From: Primorskyibacter flagellatus
GTDB lineage: Bacteria > Pseudomonadota > Alphaproteobacteria > Rhodobacterales > Rhodobacteraceae
Length of the DNA stretch: 64,000 bases
Reading direction: 5' to 3'
Assembly: GCF_900176485.1 (NCBI RefSeq)
Contig: NZ_FWYD01000019.1
Coordinates: 1 to 64,000, forward strand
Part shown: piece by piece, positions 62,239-64,000 of the stretch
Layout of the letters: the number at the start of each line of letters is the position of its first letter
Position numbering within the stretch: position 1 is the stretch's first letter
Made by a program: the position numbers and the translations under genes
Notes under the pieces: generated by a model
Told to the model about the DNA's origin: nothing
The model's database searches: none
Seen by the model: only the letters and a program-made list of their open reading frames with translations

Positions 62239-63174
62239 ATGCCTACCGATGTCACCACCGTCGAAGTCGACCCGGTCGCAGCAGCCGACAAGGCCGAACC
62301 AACCTTTGCTGAAAAGTTCTGGAAAGTGTTTCGCGGCCACCCCGCCGCCCTTGCCGGACTGATCGGGATCACTGTCTTCGTGCTTCTGGCAATCTTTGCC
62401 CCTCTGATTGCGCCTCAGGATCCTTACGATCAGACGCAGCTGGACATTCTTGATGGCCTTCTGCCGCCGGGATCGCAACTTTGGGACGGGACACCCAGCC
62501 TGCTTGGCACGGATGCGCTGGGTCGCGACATCCTTTCGGCAGTGCTTTATGGACTGCGCATTTCGCTTTTTGTCGCGCTTGTCGCGGTGATTGTGGGGTC
62601 GGCCATCGGGGTCTTCATGGGGCTTCTGGCCGCCATGAAGGGCGGGTGGGTTGAAACCGTGATCATGCGCACGGTCGATTTGAAAATGAGTTTCCCGGGT
62701 ATCCTGCTGGCCCTCATGGTGCTCGCGATCTTCGGGACCGGCATAGACAAGGTGATCATCGCATTGATCATCGGGGCCTGGGCCTCGGAAGCACGACTTG
62801 TACGTGCGGTGGCGCTTTCGGAATTGAAGAAGGAATACGTCGACGCCGCCCGTCTGGCTGGCCTTTCGGACTGGCGTATCATGGGGCGGTTCCTGTTCCC
62901 GAACTCAATCTCACCCGTCCTTGTGGTGCTGCCAATGTCGATCTCGGGCGCTATCGGTGCTGAAGCGACACTGTCATTCCTCGGCGTCGGTGTTCCGATC
63001 ACCGAGCCTTCGCTTGGGCTGCTGATTGCCAATGGGAACGACTACATCCTGTCAGGCAAGTGGTGGATCAGCATTTTCCCCGGTCTTGTGCTGGTTGCCA
63101 TGGTGCTTTGCATCAATGTCGTGGCGGACCGGCTGCGTGACCACGCCAACCCCTATCTGCGCGGAAAGGACTAA
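62239..63174 (+). CDS. Dipeptide-type ABC transporter permease (DppC-like)
   Basis: A 311-residue permease with a cytosolic N-terminus (EPTFAEKFWKVFRGHPAALAG) and EAA loop (YVDAARLAGLSDWRIMGRFLF), plus GTDALGRDILSAVLYGLRIS typical of DppC/OppC. Pairs with the DppB-like protein. The ATPase gene starts 3 bp after the stop. Confidence 0.94.
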   Translation: MPTDVTTVEVDPVAAADKAEPTFAEKFWKVFRGHPAALAGLIGITVFVLLAIFAPLIAPQDPYDQTQLDILDGLLPPGSQLWDGTPSLLGTDALGRDILSAVLYGLRISLFVALVAVIVGSAIGVFMGLLAAMKGGWVETVIMRTVDLKMSFPGILLALMVLAIFGTGIDKVIIALIIGAWASEARLVRAVALSELKKEYVDAARLAGLSDWRIMGRFLFPNSISPVLVVLPMSISGAIGAEATLSFLGVGVPITEPSLGLLIANGNDYILSGKWWISIFPGLVLVAMVLCINVVADRLRDHANPYLRGKD

Positions 63175-63177
63175 GCC

Positions 63178-64000
63178 ATGACCGAGCAACTGATCCAGGT
63201 CGACGACTTGACCATCGCCTATCCCATGGCCGACGGCGAAGTGTTCCGCGCCATCGACAAGTTTTCGATGCGTGTCAACCGCGGGCAAATCGTTGGTGTC
63301 GTCGGCGAAAGCGGGGCAGGGAAGTCCACCATTGGCAAGGCAACGTTGGGACTGTTGGACGAAAACGCGGTGATCGATACTGGCGGCGTCTCGCTGGACA
63401 ATGTGATGGTCACCAAGCTGGAGGAACACGCCTTCGCCAACATTCGTGGCAACAGGGTCGGGTATATCTACCAGAACCCGATGACAGCGCTGAACCCGGT
63501 TCTGACCATTGGCGAGCAGATCATCGAGGCGATCGAGGCCAACACCGACAAACGTGGATCGGCGGCGCGCGCCTATGCCATCGAACTTCTGAGGCAGGCG
63601 GAGGTCCCACAACCCGAGGACCGGCTGTCGAAATACCCACACCAGCTATCTGGCGGGTTATGCCAGCGCATCGTCTTTGCCATCGCGATCAGCGCTAAAC
63701 CCGATCTGATCATTGCCGACGAGCCCACGACGGCTTTGGACGTTACCGTTCAGAAGGCGGTGTTGGACACGCTGGTGAAACTGACGCGCCAGGAAAACAT
63801 CGCGATCATCCTGATTACCCACGACATGGGTGTCGTGGCAGAGATGTGTGACTATGTCTATGTTCTGCGCCACGGCAAGCTGGTGGAAGAGGGGCCCACT
63901 GCCCAGGTTCTGAAAGAGCCGACCCAACCTTACAGCCGCGAATTGATGGCTGCCATTCCGCGCATTGATCACAAAGTTGACCGCTTTGCCGTGCCGGGCG
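63178..64000 (+). CDS. Dipeptide-type ABC transporter ATPase (DppD-like), cut by the window edge
   Basis: Open to the right edge with no stop, 274 codons visible. Walker [11 protein letters not shown]-loop [10 protein letters not shown], signature LSGGLCQR, Walker [13 protein letters not shown] and the His switch HDMGVV are all present. The signature differs from the usual LSGGMRQR, which is probably a tolerated variant. Its C-terminal peptide-transporter region ([14 protein letters not shown]) is also seen. A second ATPase (DppF-like) may follow outside. Confidence 0.92.
   Translation, partial: MTEQLIQVDDLTIAYPMADGEVFRAIDKFSMRVNRGQIVGVVGESGAGKSTIGKATLGLLDENAVIDTGGVSLDNVMVTKLEEHAFANIRGNRVGYIYQNPMTALNPVLTIGEQIIEAIEANTDKRGSAARAYAIELLRQAEVPQPEDRLSKYPHQLSGGLCQRIVFAIAISAKPDLIIADEPTTALDVTVQKAVLDTLVKLTRQENIAIILITHDMGVVAEMCDYVYVLRHGKLVEEGPTAQVLKEPTQPYSRELMAAIPRIDHKVDRFAVPG

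Overview
The window looks like part of a large conjugative plasmid, or an integrated plasmid-like island, from an alphaproteobacterium, most probably a marine Rhodobacteraceae (Roseobacter group). The evidence is a GC-rich, strongly biased codon usage, a VirB/VirD4 type IV secretion system with Roseobacter-style gene order, plasmid maintenance genes, and several insertion sequences of types common in that group. I had no database access, so all family calls come from motifs and memory.

Layout. (1) 1-2076: the 3' tail of an upstream gene (position fits a VirD2 relaxase) and the coupling ATPase virD4. (2) 2326-9566: an AT-richer type I restriction-modification block with a small HTH protein, hsdM, hsdS, a PrrC-type anticodon nuclease and hsdR. 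It has the same order as the E. coli prr locus and carries the hallmark TAEL repeats of type IC HsdS. (3) 9629-22309, minus strand: a complete mating-channel operon, virB1-2-3-4-(lipoprotein)-(VirB5-like lytic transglycosylase)-5-8-9-10-11-(secreted Cys protein)-6 plus small genes. (4) 22570-25118: an HTH-tailed membrane protein and an alpha/beta hydrolase. (5) 25310-27430: recombination-site-like repeats around a TfoX-like/SRPBCC/HxlR cassette, and a truncated IS110-like transposase. (6) 27525-40558: a catabolic island. A GntR regulator sits between a leftward BMP-type (nucleoside/purine) ABC importer operon and a rightward operon with two Rieske-less oxygenase catalytic subunits, a Rieske-ferredoxin-flavin reductase, a glutathione S-transferase-like protein, a Tsx-type outer-membrane nucleoside channel, glutathione-dependent formaldehyde dehydrogenase and S-formylglutathione hydrolase. 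(7) 40687-44199: an IS3 fragment, an intact IS110 element that has split one dispersed repeat, an SRPBCC gene and an IS5-family element. (8) 44342-57367: plasmid backbone genes (TrbM-like, winged-helix, DUF3768-like, ParB-like, adenine methyltransferase, nuclease and small unknowns), with two copies of a roughly 0.5-0.7 kb noncoding leader repeat. (9) 57758-64000: a class-I glutamine amidotransferase, an N-formylglutamate amidohydrolase and a dipeptide-type ABC transporter that runs off the end.

How the genes fit together. The most interesting unit is the island at 27.5-40.6 kb. Its parts match the logic of the bacterial methylxanthine N-demethylase NdmCDE: a catalytic subunit without a Rieske cluster, a reductase that supplies the missing Rieske cluster, and a GST-like structural partner. 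It also encodes disposal of the formaldehyde that N-demethylation releases. Unlike the described Pseudomonas cluster, it has two tandem NdmC-like subunits, no intact Rieske oxygenase, and dedicated nucleoside/purine uptake across both membranes. I infer a mobile, plasmid-borne pathway for oxidative N-demethylation of an N-methylated purine or nucleoside. The restriction/PrrC block adds two-layer phage defence, and the T4SS provides transfer.
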